Shown: positions 41,735 to 52,089 of the stretch, piece by piece
How positions within the stretch are numbered: position 1 is the first letter of the stretch
Layout of the letters: each line of letters starts with the position of its first letter
DNA from: M3007 sp964484205
GTDB lineage: Bacteria > Bacteroidota > Bacteroidia > Chitinophagales > Saprospiraceae
Reading direction: 5' to 3'
Assembly (NCBI GenBank): GCA_964484205.1
Contig: CAZAEZ010000002.1
Coordinates: forward strand, 62,001-126,000
Length of the DNA stretch: 64,000 bases
Program-made: the position numbers and the translations under genes
The notes under the pieces: model-generated
Seen by the model: the letters and a program-made list of their open reading frames with translations, nothing else
Databases searched by the model: none
Told to the model about the DNA's origin: nothing

Positions 41735-42640
41735 ATGATCAAGAACCGTTTACCCGCCTGTTTACTACTTCTCTTATTCCCATTTTTTCTTCGGAGCCAA
41801 TCTACATCGAATGATTGCGCCAATGCCCAACTCCTTTGTAATAAAAACCTGGTGACAGTGCCATTTCTTAATGGTGCGGGGAGTAACACATCCGAAGTTG
41901 GGACGCCATCCTGCCTTGAATTTCCGTTTCCGGAAAGCCATTCTTCCTGGTTTAAGTGGACCATTGAAACATCCGGGTCATTAGGCTTTACCATTCTACC
42001 TATTAATGAACAGGATGATTTTGATTTCGTGCTATATCGCCTGCAGGGAGATTTAAGCCAATATGATTTACGTGAAGAACTCCGCTGTCTGGCCTATGGA
42101 CCGGAAATGGGAGAGAGTAAATCCGTAGGTCAGAACTGCACGGGTGCTACAGGATTGGTGGCAGGAGCGGCGCCAACTGCATTTGGTGAGGGGTGCCCGG
42201 TCGGGGCCGAAAACTTTTTGGAATTAGTCAGCGTGGAATCTGGGGAATCCTATATCCTATTCGTAAATAATTTTAGGTCTTCAAACGGCTTCCTCCTGGA
42301 ATTTTCCGGCACGTGCACTTTTAAAGAAATTGCAGGCCCCTGCAACACGAGCACTTCGACAGTGCTAAATAATTTACAGGATGCTGTACTTGATGTTTCA
42401 GAGGTGGTGCCCAACCCCGCGACAGACGCAGCACAAATTAACTTAACGGCTACCAGGGCTTTGGCAGGTCAGTTACTTCTGATCGACCTGAATGGCCGGA
42501 TACGAAAATCAAATCCGCTCACCATCATGCCAGGTGAAAACATCCTTTCGTTAGATGTGTCACTTTTAGAGCCTGGTGTTTTTTTTGTAAAAATCAGGCT
42601 GGAAGGACATACCTACCTCGCCCGGTTTTACAAACACTGA
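41735..42640 (+). CDS. Small T9SS-exported protein
   Basis: The 301-residue product has a signal peptide (LPACLLLLLFPFFLRSQS) and ends in a type A sorting domain (VVPNPATDAAQINLTATRAL ... LEPGVFFVKIRLEGHTYLA), so SprA should export it. The middle part (residues 25-210) forms a beta-sandwich of the kind in many Bacteroidota proteins (SSWFKWTIETSGSLGFTILP, DDFDFVLYRL). It contains several cysteines likely to form disulfides. The ATG at 41735 is chosen for the signal peptide. Its function is unknown; the giant gene follows 85 bp downstream. Confidence 0.83.
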   Translation: MIKNRLPACLLLLLFPFFLRSQSTSNDCANAQLLCNKNLVTVPFLNGAGSNTSEVGTPSCLEFPFPESHSSWFKWTIETSGSLGFTILPINEQDDFDFVLYRLQGDLSQYDLREELRCLAYGPEMGESKSVGQNCTGATGLVAGAAPTAFGEGCPVGAENFLELVSVESGESYILFVNNFRSSNGFLLEFSGTCTFKEIAGPCNTSTSTVLNNLQDAVLDVSEVVPNPATDAAQINLTATRALAGQLLLIDLNGRIRKSNPLTIMPGENILSLDVSLLEPGVFFVKIRLEGHTYLARFYKH

Positions 42641-42725
42641 GCTGCTTCCGCATCAAACAATTTAAGTTTCTCCAGACCATTTCCACTCCTACAAAGTAGG
42701 AAAAAGGCAAAATCCTCCTTCGCAT

Positions 42726-45700
42726 ATGCAAAAGCCATTTATCTGCGTCTTGCTTTTAGTAAGTGTTGCTTATTCCTCGTGGTCACAGCATTACAATTCA
42801 GATGTTTATATCACTCAGGCAGGTCAGGCGACTGCTTCCGCTCTTATGCAGCAGTTTGACAATATTCCCGATTGCTCTGATCCGCGAGACTTGACAGCAA
42901 CAGATATACAACTGGATGGTTTTATCCTGCACTGGCAAGGCAAATCAGCTCAGCCCGGTGAAACAGAATACGTTGTGCGATACCGGTTATTGGATGCCAA
43001 GGAGCCATGGAGAGAAAAAAAGGTGCTCAATGGTACCTCTGCTCAAATTTTGGGCTTAGACAAAGGGGCACCCTATGAAGTGGAGGTTCAAAAAATCTGT
43101 TACTGGAAAGACGGAAGCCCTGTACTTAGTAAATGGGTTCGAATAGAAGTGGAAACCCTGCCCGTTCGGATTCCACTTCCACCATTCACATGTGGCGATT
43201 CGTTTCCCTATCCCAGCTATCCCTGTACCAGTAACGATGTTATTGATGACTCAACCTTTCAACTGAGCGTTATTTATATAGGTGGCTTCCCCATTGAAGT
43301 AGAATCATTTTCCAGTCACCTTGATCCGGAAAACCAATTAGTTTGGTCAGGCACAGGAATTGTCCCGTTGCCTTTTGGCGAATCTGCAGTCCGGGTAGAA
43401 TGGGAAAATGTGAAAATTAACAAAGACTCCAATATCTGTGCGGGGATTGTTTTGGGCTTGGCAGATGATCCAATGTATTATCCCAATCTGGACCCCGGCC
43501 CGGTTGCATTTGGAGGTGAAATCTGTGTACCTCCTCCGTCAGCCCCGGGATTTGATTCAAATGGAATTCACACCGTAACAGGGTTGCCCTATGACGAACA
43601 TGGGTTTGGACCAACAGGAACCTACGATAAGCAACCACCTTACCCCGGTTACCAACCCGGAATGCCCTATGACACTACTAAAACATATGACCCGAACGGA
43701 TTCGATGTTGACGGCAACCATGCCTTAACAGGAACACCGTTTAATCCGGCAGGTTGTAACCGGGAAGGGTTTACAGCTCAAGGCGACACTTGCGACCCCA
43801 ATATTCCGCCGTATTCCTGGATGGATCCAAACAATCCAAATCCACCAACGCAGGCCGGGCTCGAATTTGCCAGTGAGGTCGAAGATTCACTCAGCATTTG
43901 GATACAGGCGGTCCTTAACGAGTTAAACGATAGCTATGAGGCCAAGCGCGATAGCCAGCTAGCGATATGCACTGGAATTCGAGACACCATGGAAGCCTTG
44001 TTGACTACGCTAGGCTACAGTCGTGAATTTATTTTCGGCCCCGACGACAATTATTTCAAAGTCGGTATGCACCAGAATTTCCGCGCTGCACCAAGTAAAA
44101 TGCTCAATGATATGGTGCGGAATGCCAACGTAAAGGCATTGGAAAACAGGCATATCGATCTCTATCATTGTGACAAGGCACAATATGTTTACCAGTACTA
44201 TCTCGACATCATTGCGGATTACTTAGGTGCAGGCTTGACTGAATTGACCGAATCGATATTGGACAAAATCAAGTCCATGCCCCAAGCTACTATTGATCAG
44301 TGGGAGGCCGACCCAAATTTGTTTGAGATTTGGCTGGCAAAAGAGGTGGAGCAAGCCGTTAAGGATGAATACATTATCCAATACGGCGGAGGAATTGGCC
44401 TTTGGGAGAGTGAACCGGAATTGGAACGCTTAGGCTTTCCAAGGGCACCCTCAAGAATGTATCCAGCGACACCAGCCAGTAAAGCCCTTACAAATTTTAG
44501 CAGCCAAGCTTTGGCCGACAATCTGAACGGCGAACTTGGGAAACTCTTGCTCGCTCAAGCATTGGAAACGCGACCCGAGGACATCGCTTTCGAGTTCAAA
44601 CAAGGGTTCCGCATAGTCAATGGCGTGCACAGGGCTTACTATTTGGAAGGAATGGCCAATGCCCGTAGGTGGAAATTGACGGACTGGGCGGTTACGGCAA
44701 ACGATTCCTTGTTAATGCCAATTGAGGTGACAAACCGGAATTCGGATGGGAAACTTTACAAGGTGTATCTCGACGACATCAAATTCTACACTTTCAAAGC
44801 CACCCTCGATGCGTATATCATTATTGAAACACCTTTCGACGGCCAAAAGCTGGTATTCGAGGCCCAAGACGTGGAATTTACACCGAAGGGGCCGGTTGTA
44901 AATCCTGTTAAAATTGAGTTGGCAAACGATGTATATGTGCGAATTAATAACAATGCCCGGCTAAAATTGCTCTCTAGTGGCAATACCTATGTAGCCTTCG
45001 ATTGCCTGGGATTTGCCGGATTAGGAGTGGAAGCCGATGTTGAAGTATGCCGGAATGTTGTTTTGCCATATGACCCTGCAACAGATGCAATTTTACCTGA
45101 CCCTCAACGTGTGAGCGGGCACTTTCAGATATACTTGCCCAACTTCAGTGAGTTCTTTGTGTCGCTTTCCATCGATCCGTTTGCTATTCCGGGCGCTGAA
45201 GATATAAAATGGATAATCAATGGCGTTGCACTTGATTTAAGCGAAAGTATTTCTCCCACAGGTACGCCTCCCCTTGGGTACAGTACGCCCTTTGCTGGAA
45301 TTGGTGGCTTTACCCCAATGTGGAAAGGGTTTTATATGGACAGTTTGATTGTCCGGCTCCCGAAGGCTTTTTCCAAAGACACTACGCCTATCAATGTGGG
45401 GGTTGAGGATGTTGTGATAGACAACATGGGAGTAAGTGGATCGGTAACGGCTTCCAATATTCTGCCTTTGAGTGCAGGTAGCGCCGGGGGCTGGGCATTT
45501 TCTATCGATCAATTTGAACTTACGGTCATTATGAATCAATTCAGCCGGGCTGTCTTCGACGGTAAGGTACATGTGCCGATATTCCGGGCTGCGTCGAACG
45601 ATACTGGTAGCCTGGATTCCCTGGATTGTATGAATTACTGGGCCCGCATTGACCCTGGGAATATTTATAGTTTTGAACTACAACCATTTACATCCAATTA

Positions 45701-48700
45701 TGCGGTGGATATCTGGAAAGCAGGCACGGTTGTGCTCGATCAAGGGTCTGCAATATTATTAGAATACAATAACGGCGAATTTACAGCCATTGCAACACTG
45801 AGTGGATCGGCAGTGGTTAACAGTGATTTATTGCCAAATGTATCGATCAACGTCCCACAAATCCGTTTTGAAGGGGTAGAGGTATCGAACCAAGCCCCCT
45901 ATTTCAGCCCAGGTCATTGGGAGTTCCCGAATCAAATCGGGGCAAAATTTGCAGGCTTTGAACTCACTTTTACCAATATAGGTATGGTAGCAACCGCAGA
46001 GGGCGACCCTGCCTTGCGATTTGGCGCCTATGTTAATATTGGAGGCGATACATCTAAAATTAAGGCCAGCGGTGGGTTCAAAATTATTGGAGAACTAATT
46101 ACTGATGATGGCAGGCAGCGTTGGAAGTATAAAGGTTTCGGGGTGGATGAGCTGTACATATCCGGTGGTTTTGGCCCGGTGGAACATCTAAATGGCACCG
46201 CTGTCTTTTTTGACAATGATGAAACTTACGGTACGGGATTTCGGGGTGGACTTGGGGCCAAGTTTGTCGGAATTGATGCCTCAATCCAGGTGGTTGGTCA
46301 ATTTGGGCGAATGCCATCCAACTATAAATATTTTATGATTGATGCACTGTATTGTGGCGACATACCTCTGGCCGGTGCATTAAGCATAAAAGGACTTGGA
46401 GGGGGGGTGTATAACAATATGACACGGCCCGATAGCTTATATGGCCTGCCCGCTTGCAGCGGCCTGCCTATACCCTCCGAAATTGGCGCCTCCTTGTCTG
46501 GCATAGTCTATACGCCAAATGATTCCGTTGGACTTGGTTTTAAGTTTACCGCCGCAGTTGCCCTGAGCGCTTCAGAACGCGCCTTCAACGCTAATGCAAC
46601 TTTTGAAGTGCTCTTTTCTGATGGTGGCGGTCTGGAAAAAATCTGGTTGTATGGAAACGCCCAGTTTATGGGTGATCTGAACGTTTCCGGCCTGCCAACT
46701 TTTGTGGAAAATGCCAAACCGGACAATAATGCCGCCATCAGCGCCAATTTGCGCTTAGATATGGCCTTTGGCGGCGATGGCTTTGTCATGAACGGGCAAC
46801 TTGAAGTCTATGCTTCTATTGCCGGAGGTATCATCCGCGGTGCAGGGGCAAATGACAAAGTAGTTGATGCGTCTATTCATTTCGAACCAGGAAATTGGTA
46901 TATTAAAATTGGATCACCGACCAACCGCGCCGGGCTGAAAGTGGTAATACCAGGCTTCGGAAACCTTGCCGTTGCCCAATCGTACTTCCAGATTGGAAAC
47001 GACATTGAAGATATACCGCCCCTGCCCGATGAAATTGCAAAACTTACCGGGGTTGCAGGTGTCTCTCCAGGATTCAGGGCGCCCGAGGTAGGCGCCGGCA
47101 ACGGCTTTGCATTCGGTACCGACCTGCAACTTGGGAATAAAGAGTTCAAATTTCTGATTTTTTATGCCGGGCTTTATGTCCGACTGGGTTTTGATATTTC
47201 AGTACTGGATTACGGTACCGGTGCTATTTGTGCCGGCGAAAGTGAGCCTATCGGTATTAATGGCTGGTATGCTAGTGGGCAGATTTATGCTGGTATAGAA
47301 GGAAAAATTGGAATTCAGGTAAAGGTTTTTGGAAAGGTGAAACGATTTGAAATACTGAGTATAGCAGCAGCAGCGGCAATGGAGGCCAAACTCCCCAATC
47401 CATTCTGGGCCCGCGCATCCATCGGTGTAAAATATAATGTAATGGGCGGTCTTGTAAAGGGAGAAGCGGATTTCCAGGTAGAAATCGGCGAACAATGCCA
47501 AATCCAGGGCGTCGATCCGTTTACCAATGTGCCGATCATTCAGGCAACAAACCCGGTACCTGGCGCTTCGGCTGTACCTGTTAGCGTTTATCCGGCAGTT
47601 AGTTTCAATTTCCCGATCAACGAAGAATTTGTTTTTGAGGACCTGAATGACAATATGATCAAATACAAGATCACCCTGGACTCTGCAAAACTGCTGTGGC
47701 GCGATTGGGAAATCGGAACTGAAAAGGTTTGGGTATCGGGGCAAAAACACCTCACTTTGAAAACCGGCGCCTACCTGCCCGGAAAAGATACATTTACCCT
47801 GATCATCAAACTGCACGTGGACAGCGCCGGCGTGACCATCGACACTGAGGAGCGCATTGTGACTTTTACCACCGGGCCTGGCCTGACCATCATACCATCC
47901 AACAATGTATTGGGTAGTTATCCGCTCGACGGGCAGTACAACTTCCACAAAGACCAGATCGCAACACACAAAGGCTATGTCCAACTGGACAGAGGCCAGC
48001 CCGAGGTATTCTTTGACAAGGAGGAATACGTGAAAGTGCTCCGCTTCCGCCAGAGTGGCGGCGGCTGCACCTACCAGTTGGTGGAGATCAACTCGGATAG
48101 CTACTGGGAAAAACGTATTGAATTTGATATACCGGCAAGTTTCTTTGCGCCGGAGCAGATTTACGAAATGCAGCTGGTTGAGTTCCCGCTTTCCGATCCC
48201 AATTGGGGCGAGGGTTTTGCCGGTGCGGCGCCATGTGTGGGCGCGCCGCCGGTACCATCAGGTGGCGGAACACAGCAGACGCAAAAAGCCGGGGATAATT
48301 CACCCCCTGGCCCTCCGCCGGCTCCTGTGCCGGTTGAAAAAGTACTGTACAGCGTCTATTTCCGAACCAGCGCCTACAACAGCTTCATGGAAAAGCTGGA
48401 GGATTTGGATGTTTTCCAAACATTGGAGAGTGCAACAAGAGGCGGCAATCCGGAATTACCGGAGTTTATCGGCCCGGAAGAAATCGCCAATGAATTTAAG
48501 GTACTGACCAATATCGAGCCTTTCGATGTTTATGAGGTAACCTACGGGGTAAAGCTCGGCGCCATGCCGCAGCAACCGTTTAACGGCCTTGCAAATACCT
48601 GGTTTGGCAAAATGCCGCAAAACATCATTATTGGAGGTTATTTTCCGGATCAGACACTTGGAATAGGTACCGACCAAAATAAATGGCCGGGCGGAATCCC

Positions 48701-49136
48701 AAATCCATTTTTGGGAGTTCGGATACTCAGCGAAGACGAGCCGCCGAAAGTGACGAAGCAAAACTACGTGTCCGGCGCCTTCCCGGCTTCCTATGCCTCG
48801 CTGGTGCAGAAAATCCATTTTAATGCGCCGAAAATCCTGCAAGACAGCTACAACGAATTGAAATTGGAGGCAGAAGCCTATGCATTCACACACCAGGAGC
48901 AAATACTTACCTACTTCGGCTGCCCGGGTGATTTTTCCGCTGCGTATTGCCTCGAAGCGTTTTGTGACGAGCCGAATTATACCCAGTATTCAAAAGGATT
49001 CCGAAAGTTAGTGACTGGGTGCAACCAGACTATTCCCACTTACGAACCGACCTACCCGGTAAAATTCGAATACCGCATGCCGGGCTGGGATCAGGTGACA
49101 ACCACACATTATATCAATTTGGTGCACCCGGAATAA
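42726..49136 (+). CDS. Giant secreted FN3-containing protein, 2136 aa
   Basis: The product starts with a signal peptide (FICVLLLVSVAYSSWSQ). A fibronectin type III domain spans about residues 50-145 (DGFILHWQGKSAQPGETEYV, LDKGAPYEVEVQKIC). At about 275-360 there are GFDxxGxHxxTGxPYD-type repeats. Residues 390-640 are helical, 700-1650 are a long beta-rich region with amphipathic strands, and near 1615 is a bacterial Ig-like segment (PVPGASAVPVSVYPAVSFNF). A Pro-rich linker lies near 1870. I find no T9SS sorting domain and no catalytic motif. It precedes the toxin-like gene by 56 bp with the same orientation. I infer a scaffold or delivery role from the layout only; the family is not recognised. 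Confidence 0.75.
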   Translation: MQKPFICVLLLVSVAYSSWSQHYNSDVYITQAGQATASALMQQFDNIPDCSDPRDLTATDIQLDGFILHWQGKSAQPGETEYVVRYRLLDAKEPWREKKVLNGTSAQILGLDKGAPYEVEVQKICYWKDGSPVLSKWVRIEVETLPVRIPLPPFTCGDSFPYPSYPCTSNDVIDDSTFQLSVIYIGGFPIEVESFSSHLDPENQLVWSGTGIVPLPFGESAVRVEWENVKINKDSNICAGIVLGLADDPMYYPNLDPGPVAFGGEICVPPPSAPGFDSNGIHTVTGLPYDEHGFGPTGTYDKQPPYPGYQPGMPYDTTKTYDPNGFDVDGNHALTGTPFNPAGCNREGFTAQGDTCDPNIPPYSWMDPNNPNPPTQAGLEFASEVEDSLSIWIQAVLNELNDSYEAKRDSQLAICTGIRDTMEALLTTLGYSREFIFGPDDNYFKVGMHQNFRAAPSKMLNDMVRNANVKALENRHIDLYHCDKAQYVYQYYLDIIADYLGAGLTELTESILDKIKSMPQATIDQWEADPNLFEIWLAKEVEQAVKDEYIIQYGGGIGLWESEPELERLGFPRAPSRMYPATPASKALTNFSSQALADNLNGELGKLLLAQALETRPEDIAFEFKQGFRIVNGVHRAYYLEGMANARRWKLTDWAVTANDSLLMPIEVTNRNSDGKLYKVYLDDIKFYTFKATLDAYIIIETPFDGQKLVFEAQDVEFTPKGPVVNPVKIELANDVYVRINNNARLKLLSSGNTYVAFDCLGFAGLGVEADVEVCRNVVLPYDPATDAILPDPQRVSGHFQIYLPNFSEFFVSLSIDPFAIPGAEDIKWIINGVALDLSESISPTGTPPLGYSTPFAGIGGFTPMWKGFYMDSLIVRLPKAFSKDTTPINVGVEDVVIDNMGVSGSVTASNILPLSAGSAGGWAFSIDQFELTVIMNQFSRAVFDGKVHVPIFRAASNDTGSLDSLDCMNYWARIDPGNIYSFELQPFTSNYAVDIWKAGTVVLDQGSAILLEYNNGEFTAIATLSGSAVVNSDLLPNVSINVPQIRFEGVEVSNQAPYFSPGHWEFPNQIGAKFAGFELTFTNIGMVATAEGDPALRFGAYVNIGGDTSKIKASGGFKIIGELITDDGRQRWKYKGFGVDELYISGGFGPVEHLNGTAVFFDNDETYGTGFRGGLGAKFVGIDASIQVVGQFGRMPSNYKYFMIDALYCGDIPLAGALSIKGLGGGVYNNMTRPDSLYGLPACSGLPIPSEIGASLSGIVYTPNDSVGLGFKFTAAVALSASERAFNANATFEVLFSDGGGLEKIWLYGNAQFMGDLNVSGLPTFVENAKPDNNAAISANLRLDMAFGGDGFVMNGQLEVYASIAGGIIRGAGANDKVVDASIHFEPGNWYIKIGSPTNRAGLKVVIPGFGNLAVAQSYFQIGNDIEDIPPLPDEIAKLTGVAGVSPGFRAPEVGAGNGFAFGTDLQLGNKEFKFLIFYAGLYVRLGFDISVLDYGTGAICAGESEPIGINGWYASGQIYAGIEGKIGIQVKVFGKVKRFEILSIAAAAAMEAKLPNPFWARASIGVKYNVMGGLVKGEADFQVEIGEQCQIQGVDPFTNVPIIQATNPVPGASAVPVSVYPAVSFNFPINEEFVFEDLNDNMIKYKITLDSAKLLWRDWEIGTEKVWVSGQKHLTLKTGAYLPGKDTFTLIIKLHVDSAGVTIDTEERIVTFTTGPGLTIIPSNNVLGSYPLDGQYNFHKDQIATHKGYVQLDRGQPEVFFDKEEYVKVLRFRQSGGGCTYQLVEINSDSYWEKRIEFDIPASFFAPEQIYEMQLVEFPLSDPNWGEGFAGAAPCVGAPPVPSGGGTQQTQKAGDNSPPGPPPAPVPVEKVLYSVYFRTSAYNSFMEKLEDLDVFQTLESATRGGNPELPEFIGPEEIANEFKVLTNIEPFDVYEVTYGVKLGAMPQQPFNGLANTWFGKMPQNIIIGGYFPDQTLGIGTDQNKWPGGIPNPFLGVRILSEDEPPKVTKQNYVSGAFPASYASLVQKIHFNAPKILQDSYNELKLEAEAYAFTHQEQILTYFGCPGDFSAAYCLEAFCDEPNYTQYSKGFRKLVTGCNQTIPTYEPTYPVKFEYRMPGWDQVTTTHYINLVHPE

Positions 49137-49192
49137 AATGCCTCTGAAACCCTTATTACTTTTTTGTTCATTACCTTTAACCACGCCTGTAC

Positions 49193-51157
49193 ATGAAAAC
49201 CATACGATTCTCCTTAGCCTGCTTTTTTTGTTTGTTCTTTCTCATTGAGGGTGTTTTTGGGCAGAATTGTTATGTGCGACTGGACGATGACGCTTCGGGG
49301 TATACGCCTACGGCGGAGCAGATTGCGGAATTGGAAGCGGCCGCTGATTCGCTTTGTGCTGCTTTTGATTCTGCCGGATTTGAAGGACAGTTTAAGGTGT
49401 ATGATTTTGGGTTTTATTTGCACCAGGAGGTAACTCAAGGGTGGTATCCAGAACCTTTTACCCAAAAAATACTTGAAGTCGAGCAATTGTCTCCTTATTA
49501 TTTGTTATTTGGAAAACAAACTGATCAAAGCGGGGTGTATACAAAACTATGGGTAGAGTTGAAAATGCCTGATTCGCTACAGTTTTCTTGTATGACAGCC
49601 TTGCAAAGAGAAGTTTATTTTAAAAGGGTTCAAACTACAACGGAAGAACGATATCTTGAGTTAGGTAATTCACATACTGAATATCACAGAGCAGAAATTG
49701 CGGGCATAAATGAACTATTTTCAATTATTGCTGAGATAAAAGATTGCTGCATTGCCAGGGCTGGTAATCGTTCTTCGAGTTGCGATGGATGTAGTGATGA
49801 AATAGCAAATTCCTATTTTGAACTGAGTGGTTTTCGAAAAATCAATTTAGAATTAACTCCTGCTGCTTTTGCAAATATAAAGTTTAGTCTAATTCGTGAT
49901 TACTCATTTCATAAAGTTACAATAAGCGAACAAACGGACTATCTAGGCAATCACCTTAGTAGTATATTAGATGAGTTTAATACATGGTTTACTATAAATG
50001 TACTAGTTACTTCTAACCAGTCGTTGTGCATTGATTCAATTTCGGGGTCAAATCTGGATTTATTCAAACTTAGTGAAGATTTTCTTTGCCAGATAAATTT
50101 GCCTACAGGACAAGGGTTAACTTCTTCCAATGTAAAGATAATATGGAATAATAAAACTACCTCTTGGATAAAAGACAGTGAAACAGCAAACTTAATTATA
50201 AACTTGTTATATTGTAAATTATATCGAGCCTTAGGAATTGGCACGGAAGATTGTTTTGAGTATTTGTCAATTCCTCCAGAAATTGCTAACATGAATGATT
50301 TCCCAAATTTCGATTTTTTTTATACGATTTATTTGCATAGCCTTCATAAAAATATTAATATAATCGACCTAATAGAGGCCTATGAGGTTTTTGGGATAAT
50401 TGGGAATTCGACTCCGGAAAATGTAACACCAACTCCTTTAATTGATAATGGCATTGAGATAGTAAACTCCTCCGTTGGCTCACAACTATATGGAACCCTA
50501 ATTGCTGAAAGTCCTGCTAGAGGTAATACAGAAGATATTAGCCATGGTACAAATGGGGATTGTACGGGGATAATTAGAAATTGCTTCAACAACTATGACG
50601 ATGAATATTTGTTTGGTGTGATGACCGGTTTGTTTCATAATACTAGTATGGGGAACCTTCAATTGATTGGTGATGAGTTCATACAAAGATTTAGAGATAA
50701 AATTTCTTCAGATTATTATCATCTAGGTCTGATAGAAGAGGTCCGACAAAGTCCCAATATGATAAACTACATGAAATCATTTGGAGAGCAGTTAAATAAC
50801 AGGTTGCGTAGTAATAATGGAAATATTAATATAGGAGCACCAATTTTAATGACTACAAGACCAGCATTTACAGGAATGTATAATAGATTTCATGGGTTAA
50901 CTATCCTTATTAATGACACTGAACATACAACTATATATTATTTAGATGGCTTTACATTGAATTCCCAAACAGGAGTTTGGTCTGGTAATTTTTATTTTGA
51001 AGTTACTGATCATTTTGGGTTAGATAAGGAGGATGTATTGAAATACCAAGGAGTGCAATTGGGCTTTGCAGCTTGGTGGGTCTTACAGCACAAAAGAGAT
51101 TACCCACCGTATAGAACAAAGTTTACAATTTTAGCAACACTGAAAGGTAAAATATAA
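49193..51157 (+). CDS. Secreted toxin candidate with DUF3289-like C-terminus
   Basis: The 654-residue product has a signal peptide (MKTIRFSLACFFCLFFLIEG ... VFGQN) and an N-terminal domain of normal base composition (CYVRLDDDASGYTPTAEQIA, KVYDFGFYLHQEV, YYLLFGKQTDQSGVYTK). Base composition falls strongly after about 49600; one sampled line (50161-50220) is 25 percent GC. The last 90 residues (MYNRFHGLTILINDTEH, FEVTDHFGLDKEDV, GFAAWWVLQHKRDYPPYRT) resemble DUF3289 domains, which occur at the ends of bacterial effector-like proteins. A conserved N-terminus with a foreign, AT-rich toxic tip is the build of polymorphic toxins. The toxin role is inference and the enzymatic activity is unknown. 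Confidence 0.7.
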   Translation: MKTIRFSLACFFCLFFLIEGVFGQNCYVRLDDDASGYTPTAEQIAELEAAADSLCAAFDSAGFEGQFKVYDFGFYLHQEVTQGWYPEPFTQKILEVEQLSPYYLLFGKQTDQSGVYTKLWVELKMPDSLQFSCMTALQREVYFKRVQTTTEERYLELGNSHTEYHRAEIAGINELFSIIAEIKDCCIARAGNRSSSCDGCSDEIANSYFELSGFRKINLELTPAAFANIKFSLIRDYSFHKVTISEQTDYLGNHLSSILDEFNTWFTINVLVTSNQSLCIDSISGSNLDLFKLSEDFLCQINLPTGQGLTSSNVKIIWNNKTTSWIKDSETANLIINLLYCKLYRALGIGTEDCFEYLSIPPEIANMNDFPNFDFFYTIYLHSLHKNINIIDLIEAYEVFGIIGNSTPENVTPTPLIDNGIEIVNSSVGSQLYGTLIAESPARGNTEDISHGTNGDCTGIIRNCFNNYDDEYLFGVMTGLFHNTSMGNLQLIGDEFIQRFRDKISSDYYHLGLIEEVRQSPNMINYMKSFGEQLNNRLRSNNGNINIGAPILMTTRPAFTGMYNRFHGLTILINDTEHTTIYYLDGFTLNSQTGVWSGNFYFEVTDHFGLDKEDVLKYQGVQLGFAAWWVLQHKRDYPPYRTKFTILATLKGKI

Positions 51158-51168
51158 AATAGTGAATA

Positions 51169-51621
51169 ATGAATTGCTTGCATTTTTTTTTGTTTGTTTT
51201 GCTTGTTCAATTTTATCCTAATTTACAATCTTGTGGCAAGGATGCAAATATCCGAATTACATCATTTGATTCAGCCAATAGGATAGATACGATTATCTCT
51301 GGGAATAATGTCTTTTATTACAAATTAGACTATTATCTTGTTTCAGGATATAGCGATAGTCCTATTTTTGAAAAAAAACTAGATCAATTTGCTTGTCGAA
51401 ATATGGATAATTCACTAATCAAGTATTCAGAATACTTTATTCTTTTCTATAAAATGACAGATGTTACGAACAATGAAAATATCAAAAAAAACCCAAGAGA
51501 TCTTATTAGATATTCCCAGAGTAATGACTTTTTATACCAATACAAATGGTATAATTCAAGATTCTTATCTAAAGAAAAGATAAATGGGAGCGTTTTTTCT
51601 CCCGAATTAAACTGCCAATAA
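51169..51621 (+). CDS. Small AT-rich lipoprotein, candidate immunity protein
   Basis: The 150-residue product follows the toxin candidate by 11 bp and shares its low GC content. It starts MNCLHFFLFVLLVQFYPNLQSC, with LQSC as a likely lipobox, so it should be anchored in the periplasm. The mature part has mixed strands and aromatic-rich stretches (NNVFYYKLDYYLVSGY, YSEYFILFYKM). I recognise no family. The position directly after a toxin-like gene, its small size and shared composition are what one expects of an immunity protein, which is an inference. Confidence 0.65.
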   Translation: MNCLHFFLFVLLVQFYPNLQSCGKDANIRITSFDSANRIDTIISGNNVFYYKLDYYLVSGYSDSPIFEKKLDQFACRNMDNSLIKYSEYFILFYKMTDVTNNENIKKNPRDLIRYSQSNDFLYQYKWYNSRFLSKEKINGSVFSPELNCQ

Positions 51622-51754
51622 GAAATATTAAAATCTATTCTCTGCTGGCTCAAGTGTCCGCAAATTATAAACAAACTACAAACTATTCGTGAGCATCTAC
51701 ACGGAATTTCTTTTCACTTCAAGATTGGAAGTAGTGCTAAATATCTTCTCTATC

Positions 51755-51985
51755 GTGACAAAATTCATACTAAACCTCAGCCTCCTGTTCCTAACAGGCC
51801 TCCTCTCCGCCCAGCCCACCCTGGTAAAAAACATTCAACCCGGCTTGGGCTCTTCCGTTTTTCTATCCCTGGGAAAATCGGCGGTAGCAGGAAATTACCT
51901 CTATTTCACAGCTAACGACGATGTACATGGCTTCGAGTTGTGGAAATCCGACGGCACAGCGGTGGGTACCGTGATGGCGCGATAA
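51755..51985 (+). pseudogene. Truncated 5' copy of the ELWxxDGT protein gene
   Basis: The frame from GTG 51755 gives TKFILNLSLLFLTGLLSAQP, NIQPGLGSS and ELWKSDGTAVGTVMAR, then stops. It matches the first 77 codons of the intact gene at 52090 closely, both in the signal peptide and the first repeat. It is therefore a partial duplication that ends after one ELWxxDGT motif. The spacer 51986-52089 shows nothing further. Whether the short peptide is made is unknown. Confidence 0.75.
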
Positions 51986-52089
51986 TTTAACCGCGAATTG
52001 GTAAGTGAAGTTAAAATCAGATTATAGAGCGCAAAAGCCAAATACAACAATCATTTTCTAAAACATAAAAGCGTTAAAACCCGTCCATT

